Positions 1 to 11,493 of a DNA stretch of 64,000 nucleotides are shown piece after piece. The position numbers and the translations under genes were made by a program. How positions within the stretch are numbered: position 1 is the stretch's first letter; each line of letters starts with the position of its first letter. The stretch lies in contig CM063283.1 of NCBI GenBank assembly GCA_032173965.1, forward strand, positions 85,828,243 through 85,892,242, written 5' to 3'. The stretch comes from Sitta carolinensis. Lineage: Eukaryota > Chordata > Aves > Passeriformes > Sittidae. A model generated the notes under the pieces. The model did no database searches. It was not told where the DNA came from and was given only the letters and a program-made list of their open reading frames with translations.

Positions 1-2494
1 CAAACTGATCCACCAGAGCAAGATAAGGCATAGCATCACATGCATGAGAACTGCAAACAAACTCGAATACATCCATGAAGACATAGCTGATTTGGATTAT
101 TAAAACAAAAAATAAACACAAAGCAGCACTAGCATGTGTTTCTCCCTGAGTATTATTAAAGGATCAGTTCAGCGGATTGTGCTCTGTCCCATCAAATAGG
201 AAGGGTTTCTCAATGCCCCATCCTTCTTTAGCAGCTAAAGACCAAGGGAGAGGGGTTTATGTAATTTGACTGTGCTACATTTATCTCTACCTGGTAATGA
301 TTTTGTCATGCTGGCTGAGTGCTGCACATTCTGTATCTCATCCCCAGGATCTTGTCTCTGCATTTAGAGCTTAGAACATAACAATGTCACATCTTCTGAA
401 GGGAGCTAAAGTTGTCTCATCCCTTTCCCCTAAACCACACAGAATCATGTCATCTTTTGACTCAGGTCCCATGTCCTCATCATTCAGCTACAGCATAATT
501 TATCTTTCTTTTTCCCCCCTCTTGACAATTCCTTGTTGATACTTATCTGATGAGCAGGGAGAGATGGAGGGGGAGGGAAATCTGAGAGGTGGGGAAGTGA
601 AGTGACTTTCCAGTGGCAATAAAGCAGCTCACTGAACTTCAGACTTATGTTGAAGTGTCCAGGGCCTCAGCAAAGTGCTTACATCACCAGGTCACACCAA
701 ATCTCTGCAAGTCTTGGTCCATACCTCCTGCCAGACTTCTGTGCATCTCATCCCATCTTCTTGATCTCTCCTTTTCTCAGCACCTCACATGTTCCTTCAA
801 TGGCCTCTTCACCCTTGCTTCATGCCTTTATACTGGAAATACCTTTCTCTCTACCTGCCTTTCCAAAAGCCTCCTTCTTTACCAGGCAGGAATGAATGGC
901 TCCATGCCATCTTGCCATGTTGGTCTTGTACTGTTGCAATTGTACAACACACTCAGATTTCTGTTTGAATAGCAGAATGTTACTCAGCTTGCACTGTGAA
1001 TAGTGGCTGCCTGAGGCAGGCATGCTCACAGAAAAGATCTTTGCTCTCTATCTAAAAAAAAATAATCAAAGAAAGGCAAAAGTCAAAAGCTCATCGTGCC
1101 CCAAAGAAATATCTGTATCTCCATGGAAGAGTTCCAAGTATATAAGCCAAGCTGAAGTGGTAAGGGCAGTAAATTTTCAGATCAGAGGTTCTGAAAATAT
1201 AAATTTCTGTTTGTGTGATGCAGACCAGAGCCTTTTGTGCTTCTCAGAAGTAGTAAACAGGCCAGCACTCTCATGCCAATAAAGCATTAACATCAGCTTT
1301 TGAAAGTTGAATGCCACAGCTGATTATTGCAAGAAGACCTGGAGCAGAGCTTATTTTAATTGAAATGAAGCTTTCAGGCCATTTCACTCACTCTCATAAA
1401 CCAGCTGGAGATACTTAGGCACAACTTTGGAAAGGCATTTCAAGACACAAGTTCAATATTTGTACCCCATGTCACTTGGCTTGAGGTTTTCAGACTATTC
1501 CATGGGTGGTGGCAGGGAGTACAGGCCAGTGCTGCAGGAGGAAATGGAAAACCTGAGGATGGGCATCAGCTGGGAAATTTGGGAGGTTTTGTAGTTTGCT
1601 TAGTGGAACCAAGTGGGAAATAGGTATTGATTACCCCAGAAGTAGGAAAAGTTGGACTGAAACTTAGGTCATCACTACTGGTTTTCTATAGTGCCATATC
1701 AGTCTGACTTAGTAGTAGCAGCACAGATTAGATTAGATTTGTAAGATTTATAATAATACACCTAGCAAGGATTGTGAAATGAAGAAGGAACTGGGAAATT
1801 ATTATATTTACAACCGATTTCAAGTAATGCAAGCATCTCACTGCATCTTTAAGGGCAAGGAGGATATTTTTAAACAAACAGGCTTCCTTCCTGCAAGTAA
1901 TAGATTGTAATAGCAACTGGCAGAAGGATTCATCTATTTTAGTTGTTCTCATGGTTTCATCAGTTTTAGCTCTAACAAAAACATTTAAAAGAAGGCAGTA
2001 CATTCTATGGCAAGGAAATTGTCAAAGGATTTCTTTTATTATTCTATTCTGTCCTGTCATACTTTTATTTTCACAAGTTTAGAACATTTCGAAACATTCC
2101 TTTTTCTGTTCAGGCTTTCTGTGATTGATCCCCCTTCCCCAACTAGCATGGTTGTTTTTTGCATACATACTTAAATATAACCCCTTCAGAAATCTCGGAA
2201 GTTACAATGAATAACAATATATGTTTTCTCCTTAGCAATATTCCAACCATTCTCTTCTTTCAATAGAGTGAAATATGTAGATAAATTAAAACAAATTTCT
2301 ATTATTTTGGATTCAGATGGGTTATTTAAAAAATAAAAGGCAAGTAAAAAAACTGTTCTTGAGCTCCTGTAACTGAACTGTACCATGCATCTCAGAAGGT
2401 CTTAAAGACACAAGAGCCATAGCCCTGTGTTGGCATTAGTGAAGGATAAGCAAGAACACCATCATGCACCTGTACAGATTTAGCATGTGTGCGC

Positions 2495-2835
2495 TTGGAT
2501 TGGCTGTTGAATACTACATGCAGTTCTAGTCCTCACCTCAAAGGAAATACAGTGGAAAGCATTCAGGGAAGAATCACAGGGATAATCAAAAACACTGAGA
2601 AATTTCTATACTAGGAAAAGTGATGACTGAGAGAGAATATGGCATAAGTCTATAAAACCACAAAGTGCATAAAGAGGGTGAAGAGAGACTGATTGTTCTC
2701 CTTCTCTTCCAACCCCAGAACAAAAAGGTACCAAATAACTCCAGCAGGTTCAAATTGAGCAAAACCAGATGGCTCCTCATAAAATGTATAGTTAAGCTGT
2801 GGGGTTCCCTGCAGGAAGATATTGCTTATGGTGGT
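2495..2835 (+). mobile_element. Ancient CR1/L3-like LINE fragment
   Basis: The sequence follows the 3' coding end of old CR1/L3-type LINEs: a segment like TTGAATACTACATGCAGTTC, then GTCTATAAAACCAC, a block resembling GAGAGGGTGAA, and a stretch resembling the usual AACCTGTGGAACTCC end. It is heavily diverged with small deletions and no open frame, consistent with an insertion predating modern birds. Confidence 0.7.
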
Positions 2836-5800
2836 TATATGGGCGTATGGGAAGCTCCTGAGCATAAACTATTGATGACTGAGAAAGCACTCCAGGGAAG
2901 TACATGCCTGTGCTATTCTTACTCACTTCCTCAGACTTCTCTTTCTGGCCTCTGTTAGAGGCAGCATACTTTGGTCTGGCCCTGCATTTGTGTTCATATT
3001 TTCATAATTGCTTCCTGATAAAACCACCTGGGTCCCTTTCTTTGGGCCATATACATAACCAAACTCAGATAGGAGTGGGACTGCTATTGCAGATATGTCT
3101 GTTTGCAACAAGGTGCTGAAGTAAATGATTTACTGAAATACATGTAGCAAATCCAATCAGCAAACTGTGTTGGCATCAAGAACAGGAAAAGATGATAAGA
3201 GTGTCAAGAATGAAGCAGAAATTCAGTTATTTTAGGGTCTTGCAACAACTGGCGCTACAACAACACAGTGTGTGAAACTCTTGTTTTTAAAAGAAAAAGT
3301 GTTTCTCCAAATGAAGTGACAGCCATTGCACTATAGCTGATGGACTGCTCTCATCTACAATCAGCCTTGCAGAAATACGTTCTTGACCAATGTTAGCATT
3401 AAGAATGCTGAGACTCCCTCCTCATCCAAATCACAAAGGTACAAACTTCCCCTTGGAGACATACTTCCTACACAGATCCTATAAATAGCCCTTTGGAAAA
3501 TATTTTGCTCAATTTAGCATTTTATTAAAAGCATTGTGTAAAATGAATTCTCCATTACTCTGCACTGTTCATCTGCATGTAATACCAATGGTAATTGATT
3601 TTCTGATGGTGCATGAACTGCTAATGTAAAATGTCTACACAAGTCTTAAAGGTGAAATGTATTCTGCCTGCAGAAAGCCTATATAATCTGGTTTTACGCA
3701 GGAGAAGTGTATCTTAAAGGAACTGGAGGACAATGCAGTTCCTGCATCCCTCTTACTTCTCCATCCTATGGTGAGAAGGTAGGCACTAGCCCAGCCTCAC
3801 CATGACCTCTTCAGAGGTGGCAGCATCAGCCAGACACTGGTGACAATTTAAACACCTTTTATCCAGCATTAAATTCCTAACACAATTTTGCACCAGCAGC
3901 TCAGTTAAATACGTATTCTTCACTTAGGCTGGGCGTTTGCATCCACACGTGCCACTGTGCTTTCGTCTCCGCACTCACCGCCTCCACTCCTTGCAAACCT
4001 TCTGGCTGCTCCCAGCGGTGTGTAGAGGGAGGACACTGGCTGCCTCACTAGGCTCATGTCTGTGTGCAATCGATGCCACCATACCAGGATCAGGCCCTGC
4101 AGGCTGGAACAACTCACTGTCTTCTCAGCAAACAGAGCTGAGGGCAAACATTGCCTCCTGTATCTGCTGATGCCAGAACACTGCAATTACTTCTGAAATC
4201 TAACCTAATTACAGTAGCTGAAGAATTTTTCTCCATCCTCTCTGGCTCATTTACAGTTCTCCCACATTCTCCTTTATGTCGCCTTTCTTTGAGTCAATAT
4301 TTACCTTTTTAACACTTTCTCTTCCTCTGCTTCCTTCCCACCTGCAATGCTCTGTGGAAGGGGAATATCACAGCCTCTGCTAGAAGCTGCATCTGTGCGC
4401 TGCCTGCCCTGGAGATGGAGGCCAAATGCACCCTTCAAGTCCTTAAAGCCCCATCTCTGACTTTGCAAAATCAAGGGAATACCTCACTTGGTTTTGCATT
4501 ACTGAAATTATTTTGTTTGTATTTTGACACTCTCCTGGGGCACACAGTGAAATAAGAACCACATTTGCATCAATATGATGGTGAGGAGCTGACAGCCACA
4601 AAAAAGGAAAAGCAGTGCATGAACTTGCCCATTCTCATCAACAACAGAAAAAGGAAATAATCTAGTTTAAAGCAAAAAGTTTTCTGAAGTTTTATTTTTA
4701 ACTACATGCCTATGCTCAAACTAAGAGTTTGAAACAGCAAAGTAAATAATTTTTAAATGCTTGATTTAATTTAGGATAGGAGGGTATTTTTAATTGTTAC
4801 CAGGAATTTATTATATCTTTGAACAAGGATGAACACACAGAAGAACACTCCTAGTGCCTTACATTAACATCTAGTGCCTATGGACTGCAGTAGGTTAAAT
4901 AAGATTGAAAGACACAATGAAGAGATGAATCTGATAACAGCAGATAAATTCAGACTTCCACACTGTCTTGATATTGATGCTTTGAGAATCATAGATGACA
5001 GAGCTGAATATGTGTGGACAGATTCTATACCCCTGAGTTTGAATATTTCTTTATATTTATATTGTTATTTACTAAACTTTCACATTTAAATTATACATAT
5101 TTCTAGCAGCACATGTTGTGACTAGCAATAGCATCATGAGCTTAAGGTAGTGCAAGAGTAGAGGGTTACACAGAATTGAATCAAGCTGAGAAGAATTTGA
5201 AAGAGCAAGTTGTGTAGCGGTGAGTAGTATAACTCCAAATATGTGAGCAAAACTGGTATCCAGAAAAAAAAAAAAACCAAGGGAGAGCAATTATCAAAAT
5301 TATTTGAAAAACTGTGGAATCCTGACTGTGATAATGAAGTTCAGGCCTAATCCAGCTTCTGCCAAAATCAGTGGAGATGGTGATCAGGCTGTTTCATGTA
5401 AGGAGAGAGGCAATGGTTCACTACACCTTCCTTCTGCTCATCAAGAGCTTCTGCATGAGGTAGAAGGTCTCTGTAGAAGGCCAGGAATAAAAATAATTAT
5501 ACAGGTCCATAGGAATATGTGCCTGACAAAAAAGACTAACACAGTGCAACAGTAATGTAAGATGTAAAATGTAATAACTATTAGCAATAGTCTTTTATTC
5601 TCAGTCAAGGTAAAGACAAAGATGCTGCGTTTGCATTTGGACTTTTCCCAGCTGTTCTTAATTCAGTTGTAGCACTACAACCCCTTATTATCTTCCATTT
5701 CATTGGGACTTCTGGAGAAAAAATAGCAGATCCCTTACTCCTGGGTTCAAGTTGGAGCTTCCTTTTCTTGAACAGCTCTCAAATCTGAACAAACTCCATC

Positions 5801-6273
5801 AGACTGATTTGAGACAAGAGCCTTTTTCCCAGGCACAAACATGCCATGGTTTCTTATTCCTATTAACCAGCACAATCACACTGAAACTGGATGTATTCCC
5901 ATGAGATGTATTCCCATTCTGCCATGAGTGAACTGAAGGTCTTGTATGGGCCAAGAGGTGCACTGGCACAAAGACTGCTGTCAGCCAGAGGGTAAGCGGA
6001 TCATCTCTTTCCCACACAAGAAGGAATTATTTCCACAGCCTCAAGCTTTGGTTGCCAGGCTGACACACACACATGCAGTATGCTCCATAGCAATTGAGTG
6101 CACAAGTACAGCTCATGCTGTCTGGAAGTTCTTCCCAGAAAAGATGCAAACGCTCAGCCACAAGATTGCCAGCAAACTTTAAGTCTTTCTAGGCTCCCAG
6201 AAGCAATTTCAGTTCTTCCAGACAGCAGGTCTATTCAATGTTTAGTAACTAATTTTTCAACTCACACCTTCTT

Positions 6274-6290
6274 CCCCCCCCCCCCCCCCC
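6274..6290 (+). repeat. C17 homopolymer
   Basis: A run of 17 C lies in non-coding flank. Length is likely polymorphic or uncertain in assembly. Confidence 0.95.
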
Positions 6291-7339
6291 ACTCTTTGCA
6301 TTAACCACTTAAACGAAACTTACAACCCCTTTTTTGGATAAACTGAGAAAGTCAAACCCTCAGGTAGTTTGTACATTTGGCTTAGTTCTTCCCCATGAAA
6401 AACCTGGCAATGGCTTTTCTTTTTCTAACCAGATCTAACTGAAGTAAGTTCAAATCAGCAAATTGTCTCTTCTCATGTAAAAACCATGCAGAAAAACAAG
6501 GAGTTTGGTTTTCTAGAGGAACAGATCCTGAAGACCCATCAAACATGCCACTCCAATGCTTGGGACAGTTCCAGTAGTATGCATCTGAAGTCTGTTTCAC
6601 TGCGGCATTTCTCTGCTTTTCCCTGCTTTGAAGACTGTGCTGCTGCTTGATAAGTATGCACTACCTCTCCCTCCCTCAGGAAGCTGCAAGCCGCAGAATG
6701 AAAAATAATGCTGATCCCCAGAAGACTATTCCTCCCTGCAGAAATTTCTAACAAAATTGGTTACAGAAGTACATTACCCAAAGAAGGAGCTCCTCACATC
6801 TGTCCTTGTGCTCCCATGCTTGCCTCCCCCAGCCAGCCTATCTGGATAGAAGCACAAAGCTCCCAGCAGACACAGCTGGTGTGACTCCTCTGACTAACCT
6901 GAGACATTAGATTTATTTGCCATTTATTTGTTGCTCTTGCTTTCAATGTAGAAGATAGGAAAAGTGGCCCAAAGTCTGTTGTGCCCCTTAATTAATATGA
7001 ATCAAATGAATCCATCACCTTACTTTTTTTTGAAAACTCAAGAGAACAGTTTCATATTCAGTGGAATTGGTCAGATCTTTGTGGGTTCTTTATTTTTTTT
7101 TTTCCATCATGGTCCAATCCCCTACAGTGCCATCTCTGACTTTTGCACCATTGTTGCCATTCATGTTGATCTAAGGAAGATTATTTGGTTGAATCCTATT
7201 TACCTCCACACAAACACTAATCCAAATGTAGGCTTCACATTTAAATTACAGGCTGCAAATGGCATCCTATTTCCCCACAATATCTACTGGTGTCTGCTGA
7301 AAATTAAAAGCCTTTATATAGCACAGAGAATCATCACAG

Positions 7340-7690
7340 AACCTTTTGGGTTTTAAAGTACCTTAAAATCATCCTGCCACGGGCAGGGACATCTTCCATT
7401 AGACAAAGTTGCTCAAAACTCCATCCTTGAATACAGCCTTGAACACTGTGAGGATGGGGCATCCACAACTTCTCTGGCCAACATGTTTTAGTGCCTTCCT
7501 TCCTCCCCCAGAAAAAAAAAAAAAAACACCTAATATCTCATCTAGACCTGTCCTCTTTCATTTAAAGCTTTTATTCCTTGTCCTATTACTATATGCTCTT
7601 GCAAAAAGTGACTCTGCTGCTCTCCAGTAGACCCCCTTTAGGTACCTGGGAGACCTCTGCTTTCAGATTGTGTTGGCCAGGCTCTGTCTC
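7340..7690 (-). mobile_element. CR1 LINE 3' fragment, minus strand
   Basis: Read on the + strand it shows the reverse complement of a CR1 3' end: GCCACGGGCAGGGACATCTTCC, TTGCTCAAAACTCCATCC, GATGGGGCATCCACAACTTC and CTTGTCCTATTACTATATGC. It is truncated and interrupted by an A-run near 7,512. Confidence 0.85.
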
Positions 7691-9777
7691 TGGAGCCAAG
7701 GGATGCCCAAGGTAGCCCTTGTGCCAAGGGTTACACCTTGCAGCAGCAGCACCTCATAACTCCTGGCAGCAAGAGGAAGCAAACCAGCAGAGTTAAACAC
7801 ACCTGTGTCTGGGCTGAACTCACACCCAACCCCAAATCCCTCCCATGATCTTGCCACAATGGAGCAGCAGGGTCCCTGCGGTGCCACCGTCCTCTCAGGC
7901 TCTTCTCCTTGGGTCTCCTCCCTGGGAGATACCTAGCCTGTGGTTCATGGCCTATTGAAAACCCTGTTGCCTTGTTTCTGGGTCATGAAGGTTGGCCAGC
8001 CTATTCTAGTCGAAACAAAAGGGATTGTGTCTTTGGGTCACAGGCTCCTGGTGTCGGAAAAGTTGCTTACTAATATTTCATTATTATTAAAAGATTTCAT
8101 TCTTTAAAACTGAATGCTGAGCTCCTTGCCCAAAGTTCTTATGTGTAGCATCTAGCACAACCCTTTGGTTAATTTCCAACCCAAACATGGTATTGACAGC
8201 ATTTGCTTATTTTCTGCGTATCACTGGACAAAGAGAAAGGCTGTGTGTTTTGAATGGCTGGTATTTCACAACAGGATTCAGGTATGAGCTGGGAAAAGCT
8301 TGCCTCACCCTCAGCCGCTCTGCTCTTTGTTGCCTTAATTAAAGTTTACCCCGGTAACCTAGGGAATGAATTAAGAAACAAACCTCAACCAGCCTCACTT
8401 GTTCACTTGTGTAATGTTGTCCTTAGAAATTCACAGGGAAAAAGTTAAAACACAGCTCAGTAGAGCTGTAATTTTGTTCATGCGCCCCTGTGTCTCTCTG
8501 ATTGCATTTCTCAACCTGGTATTTTCCTTAAGGTACTTGGTTTCCCAGCATCTGAAAGCACAGGGTTGGTTTGGGGAAAGGATTTTGCTAGGTTTTCAAA
8601 ATTACTGGAATATCAAATCATGTAGTGTACATAATAATCATGGGAGTTCCTTTTTTCTAACCTTACAAGGCTTGAAGATTTTATGTTATACTTCATTGTG
8701 CAACACAAGTACCTCAGGAACAGAAATATCTTTTATTCCACTCCCCATGTATCTGATGCTTTATTCCCTCAGGCACTACTTGTTTGCCAAAGGATTGTTT
8801 AACCACTGTTTGACAATTTCCAAATGGGAAAAAATGCTGGGTTTCATCCAAAGGAAGGGAGGAGCTTTCTGAAGTTTTGTATTTAATCTTGGTTAAAAGT
8901 AAACAACTTTACCCTTTCAACATTAGTCATGCCTGTTGTATAAAGTATGGTGTAAAAGTGCTCAGCAAAGGAGCACAACATTTTTCCACACTTTGTAGTT
9001 ATTCACATTCGCATCGGGGATTGAATTGTATCAAATAACCCGCTGGATAAGGTGTATGGCAAGAGGCAGACATCACAGCGGGGTAACTGGGTGAGCTGGG
9101 TGGCGGGGGTCGTGCGAGGAGCTACTCGCAGGAGCCAGGTAGCTTGAGCAACGATCAGTCCACATGCTGCACCCACCCACACACACACGGAGTGGGCAGT
9201 GTGTTCTCTGCTGGTGGGTATCTTGCGAGGATTAACGTGTCTTTACGAAAGGGGGATCGGGGGACATGGGGAAACAGCGCCTAGCCCATCACAGAAACTC
9301 TGCTGGAAGAGGCGCGGCTGTGCAGTCAGGCCTTTTGGTAGGGACAGAGTACGCACCTCGATAGGGGGACTCTCCCTTCCCAACAAACCCCTCCTCTGAA
9401 CACAAAAATATACAAGTCTCCCGAAAGCAGATACTGTATCTCGGGGAGAAACCCCTTCTGCCGGGGAAGAGGTGTTTGTCAGCAGTGCCAAGAAGCCCAG
9501 GGTGCATAGGCGGTGCGAGGGCTAGAGCGGGCAGGGAGCAATAGCCGGCAGAGCTGGGGAGACGCGGCTCCCGGGACTGGGCCGGCGGGCTCTGCCCGAG
9601 CCGTGCCCCTGCTCCCCGGCCACTTCTGCCTTCCTTAAAAGCAGGGCAACTCCGGAGCCGCCGCCAGAAGCCGGCAGGAGTGCCCGTCGAGGCAAGAGCA
9701 AGGCTCCGATCGCCAGCTCCTACCCGGCTCGAGCACACCTCCTTCTATCTTACTGGCCAGTTTGCAGGACGAGTATT

Positions 9778-9784
9778 GGAGAAA

Positions 9785-9816
<32 letters not shown>

Positions 9817-9854
9817 AAGAAAAAAAAAAAAAAAGGGAAAAAAAAAAAAAGGGC
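9778..9854 (+). repeat. Polypurine (A/G) tract in the promoter
   Basis: About 75 bases are only A and G, mainly A-runs broken by single G or GGG. Such tracts disfavour nucleosomes and are prone to length change and sequencing error. It lies about 20 bp upstream of the first RORE. A shorter (GA)n-A16 tract is at about 10,435-10,463. Confidence 0.85.
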
Positions 9855-9874
9855 AAAATAGGGAATAAAAAGAA

Positions 9875-9885
9875 TGACCTACTTT
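9875..9885 (-). promoter_or_regulatory. RORE (AAAGTAGGTCA on minus strand)
   Basis: The + strand reads TGACCTACTTT, whose complement is AAAGTAGGTCA, an exact match to the ROR/REV-ERB consensus WAWNTRGGTCA. It lies just downstream of the polypurine tract at the 5' side of the island. NPAS2 is an established ROR/REV-ERB target in mammals, so a promoter RORE is expected. Confidence 0.6.
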
Positions 9886-10484
9886 GAAACAAGGGGGAAA
9901 AAAAACGCTCTCTCTCAAGGTTTTGCTCCAATTGCCTGTGCGCCGTTGCATAACCAGATCGGGAGCTCCTGCCTGTGCCCGGCGAGGCCGTGAGCCTGCC
10001 CCGGGCAGCGCGGCGCCGTGCCCCGCTCCGGCCCGGCTCCCGCCGCCAGCACCGCCGGGACAGCGGGCACGGACACGGCGCGGGATCACCCCCGAGGCGG
10101 GGGCCGAGCGGAGAGAGCATCTCCAGCCCGCCGAGCGAGGATCCCACCGGACAGCCTCGGGAGCCGGCGCCGGGCACCGGGCGCAGTCCGACATGTCCGG
10201 CGGGGAGGGCGGCATCGGCGGGGGCTCCCGGGGTCAGGCCACCGGTGCGGAGCGGGGATATCGCTAGACATATGTAAACGTGGGCACGCCGGGGTTCGCT
10301 CGCAGCGGCGGTGTGAAACCATACTTGATGCGGGGCTGGCTCTTCGGTTGAGTTTTTTTTCCCTCCTGCTTCCCCTTTCGTTCTCTTTCCAGCTTCTCCT
10401 TTTCTTGGATCCTCGCCTGTCTCCTCCCACAGAACGAGAGAGAGAGAGAAAAAAAAAAAAAAAGGTCACGTATGTTTGGAAAAA

Positions 10485-10495
10485 TATGTAGGTCA
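10485..10495 (+). promoter_or_regulatory. RORE (TATGTAGGTCA), with a nearby AGGTCA half-site
   Basis: TATGTAGGTCA is an exact match to WAWNTRGGTCA. A second AGGTCA core lies 27 bp upstream (10,463-10,468, preceded by an A-run, so its 5' extension is imperfect). Paired sites of this sort are known at ROR/REV-ERB clock promoters such as BMAL1. The site sits in the island close to where transcription probably starts. Confidence 0.6.
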
Positions 10496-10640
10496 GTGGA
10501 ACATTCCCTGCACTTGTGCACAGGAGCCGGGGCGGGAGAGCTCCTCTGCAGCCCTCTCGCTACCCACCGCCCCAGCCCGGCCCTCCCGGCGCCCACCGCG
10601 GGTAGGGGGCGCCCAGCGCCGGGGTCCCTTTCCCCCTCCC

Positions 10641-10651
10641 TGACCCATTTT
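10641..10651 (-). promoter_or_regulatory. RORE (AAAATGGGTCA on minus strand)
   Basis: TGACCCATTTT on the + strand is the complement of AAAATGGGTCA, an exact consensus match with G in the R position. It is the third RORE in the island, 156 bp downstream of the site at 10,485 and in the opposite orientation. It stands out as an AT-rich patch within nearly pure GC sequence. Confidence 0.5.
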
Positions 10652-10675
10652 GAACAACAGCCTCGCATTTGGGCA

Positions 10676-10718
10676 CCCCCCGTCCCTCGCCCCCCCCCTC
10701 CCAACTCCCCCCGCTCCC
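10676..10718 (-). other. G-quadruplex-type run cluster (G-rich on minus strand)
   Basis: The + strand has six C-runs of three or more at 10,676-81, 10,684-86, 10,690-98, 10,700-02, 10,707-12 and 10,716-18, with loops of 1-4 bases. On the minus strand this fits the G3+N1-7 quadruplex pattern with spare runs. It lies in the proposed promoter or exon 1. Confidence 0.55.
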
Positions 10719-11171
10719 TGCCGGAGAAGGCGACGAGCGGCGGAGGAAGCCGGCGCGGGAGATCCTCTGCCGCCCACCGCGGCTGCGCCCATGGGCGCGG
10801 GGCGCGGGGCTCGCCCCCGCAGCGCGGCCGGCTGAGGGCGCGGGGCGGCGGCCCGGCGGCGGAGGCAGGCGAGGGGAGGCGGCGGCGGCGGGCGGCGATG
10901 AAGGGCCGGCGGAGAGGATGCCCCGCCTCGCCCGCCGGGCTCCAACTTCGCGGAGAACTATCGGCCCCGCAACCCCCGCACCCGCCCTGCCTCTCCAGGC
11001 CGCGCGTCCAACTTAATGCCCCAGCGGGAGCCCCAGCCAGCAGCCCCCCCGGCCCCTGGTCTCCGCACCCCCCCGCAGCAGCCCGGGCTCCCGGCGGCCT
11101 CCCGGTGCCGGCGGAGCCCCTGGCCCCGGTGCGCGTGGGTCCCGCGGCGCCCGGGGCGGCGGCAGCGCGGC

Positions 11172-11195
11172 ATGCGGCGGCCCCGCGCACCATGA
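11172..11195 (+). CDS. Short upstream ORF, 7 codons, overlapping the next ATG
   Basis: ATG at 11,172 (G at -3) opens a 7-codon frame, MRRPRAP, ending in TGA at 11,193-11,195. The stop overlaps the ATG at 11,192 as ATGA, an arrangement that can permit termination-reinitiation. If transcription starts upstream of this point, the uORF would precede both the candidate extended start and the canonical NPAS2 start. It was read directly from sequence; translation is unproven. Confidence 0.35.
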   Translation: MRRPRAP

Positions 11196-11493
11196 GACAG
11201 GGCACCGGCACCGGCGGCAGGCAGGAGGCGGGCAGCGTCCCCGGCTCCTCGTCGGCGAGGAAGAGTTTGCCGGCTCCCGAGGCCGGCCTCCTGCGCGGCT
11301 GGAGCAGCGGCGGCCGCTGCCGCAACGGCACCGGGAGGCACCGGAAAAGCGGCGGCATCCAGCTCGGCGGCACCGGCACCAGCACCGGCGGCGGTTCTCG
11401 CGCCCAGGTGGCCACCGCGGACAGCAGCAGCAGCAGCAGCGGCGGCGGCGGCTGGGGCTTCCCCGCCGCGCTCCCGCAGCACCGGCACCCCAG
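11192..11493 (+). CDS. Candidate in-frame N-terminal extension of NPAS2 encoded in exon 1
   Basis: An open frame starting at ATG 11,192 (ACCATGA context, A at -3) runs 100 codons plus two bases (AG) to the donor at 11,493. Joined to exon 2, AG plus A makes an Arg codon, then KNCLDNL, then the canonical NPAS2 Met, with no stop. The extension would total about 108 residues. The peptide is low complexity: Gly, Ser, Arg and Ala rich, with a Ser6-Gly4 run near residues 78-87, no signal peptide and no domain I recognise. The same frame is open back to an ATG at 10,472, and another in-frame ATG is at 10,898. High GC makes open frames common here, so this may simply be 5'UTR. Joining in the right phase has a one-in-three chance by itself. 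Confidence 0.35.
11423..11452 (+). repeat. Triplet repeat (AGC)6(GGC)4 in putative exon 1
   Basis: Six AGC units are followed directly by four GGC units, giving Ser6-Gly4 in the open + frame. It lies 41 bp before the proposed exon 1 donor. Nearby degenerate GGCACC repeats occur at about 11,202, 11,328 and 11,365. Pure triplet tracts in a GC-rich first exon are candidates for length polymorphism. Confidence 0.85.

Larger units (their letters stand above)
1..8999. other. 5' flanking DNA without a supported gene
   Basis: The sequence is AT-rich and CpG-poor, with many stops in all frames. It holds two CR1 fragments (about 2,495-2,835 and 7,340-7,690) and simple runs. The longest open frames (157 codons at 8,399; 130 codons at 6,964) show no recognisable domain and no splice context, so I treat them as chance. 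In mammals the neighbour upstream of NPAS2 is PDCL3, but I see no exon of it here. Confidence 0.7.
10500..11493 (+). other. NPAS2: Putative NPAS2 exon 1 (mostly 5'UTR); start approximate
   Basis: I infer that the first exon lies in the CpG island because exon 2 carries the start codon and no other island occurs upstream of it. The 3' boundary is placed at CAG|GTAACG (donor GT at 11,494-11,495): perfect on the exon side, weaker at +5. An alternative donor is GGG|GTAAGC with GT at 12,069-12,070; CAG|GTGGCC near 11,407 is a poorer one. No TATA box is evident, so dispersed initiation is expected and the 5' end given is only a guess downstream of the first + strand RORE. The exon is extremely GC-rich and contains several ATGs, a C-run cluster and a triplet repeat. 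Confidence 0.55.

Noticed and set aside
8399..8872. 157-codon + strand open frame upstream of the island
   Set aside because: No recognisable domain, no promoter or splice context, AT-rich composition like the flank; probably chance.
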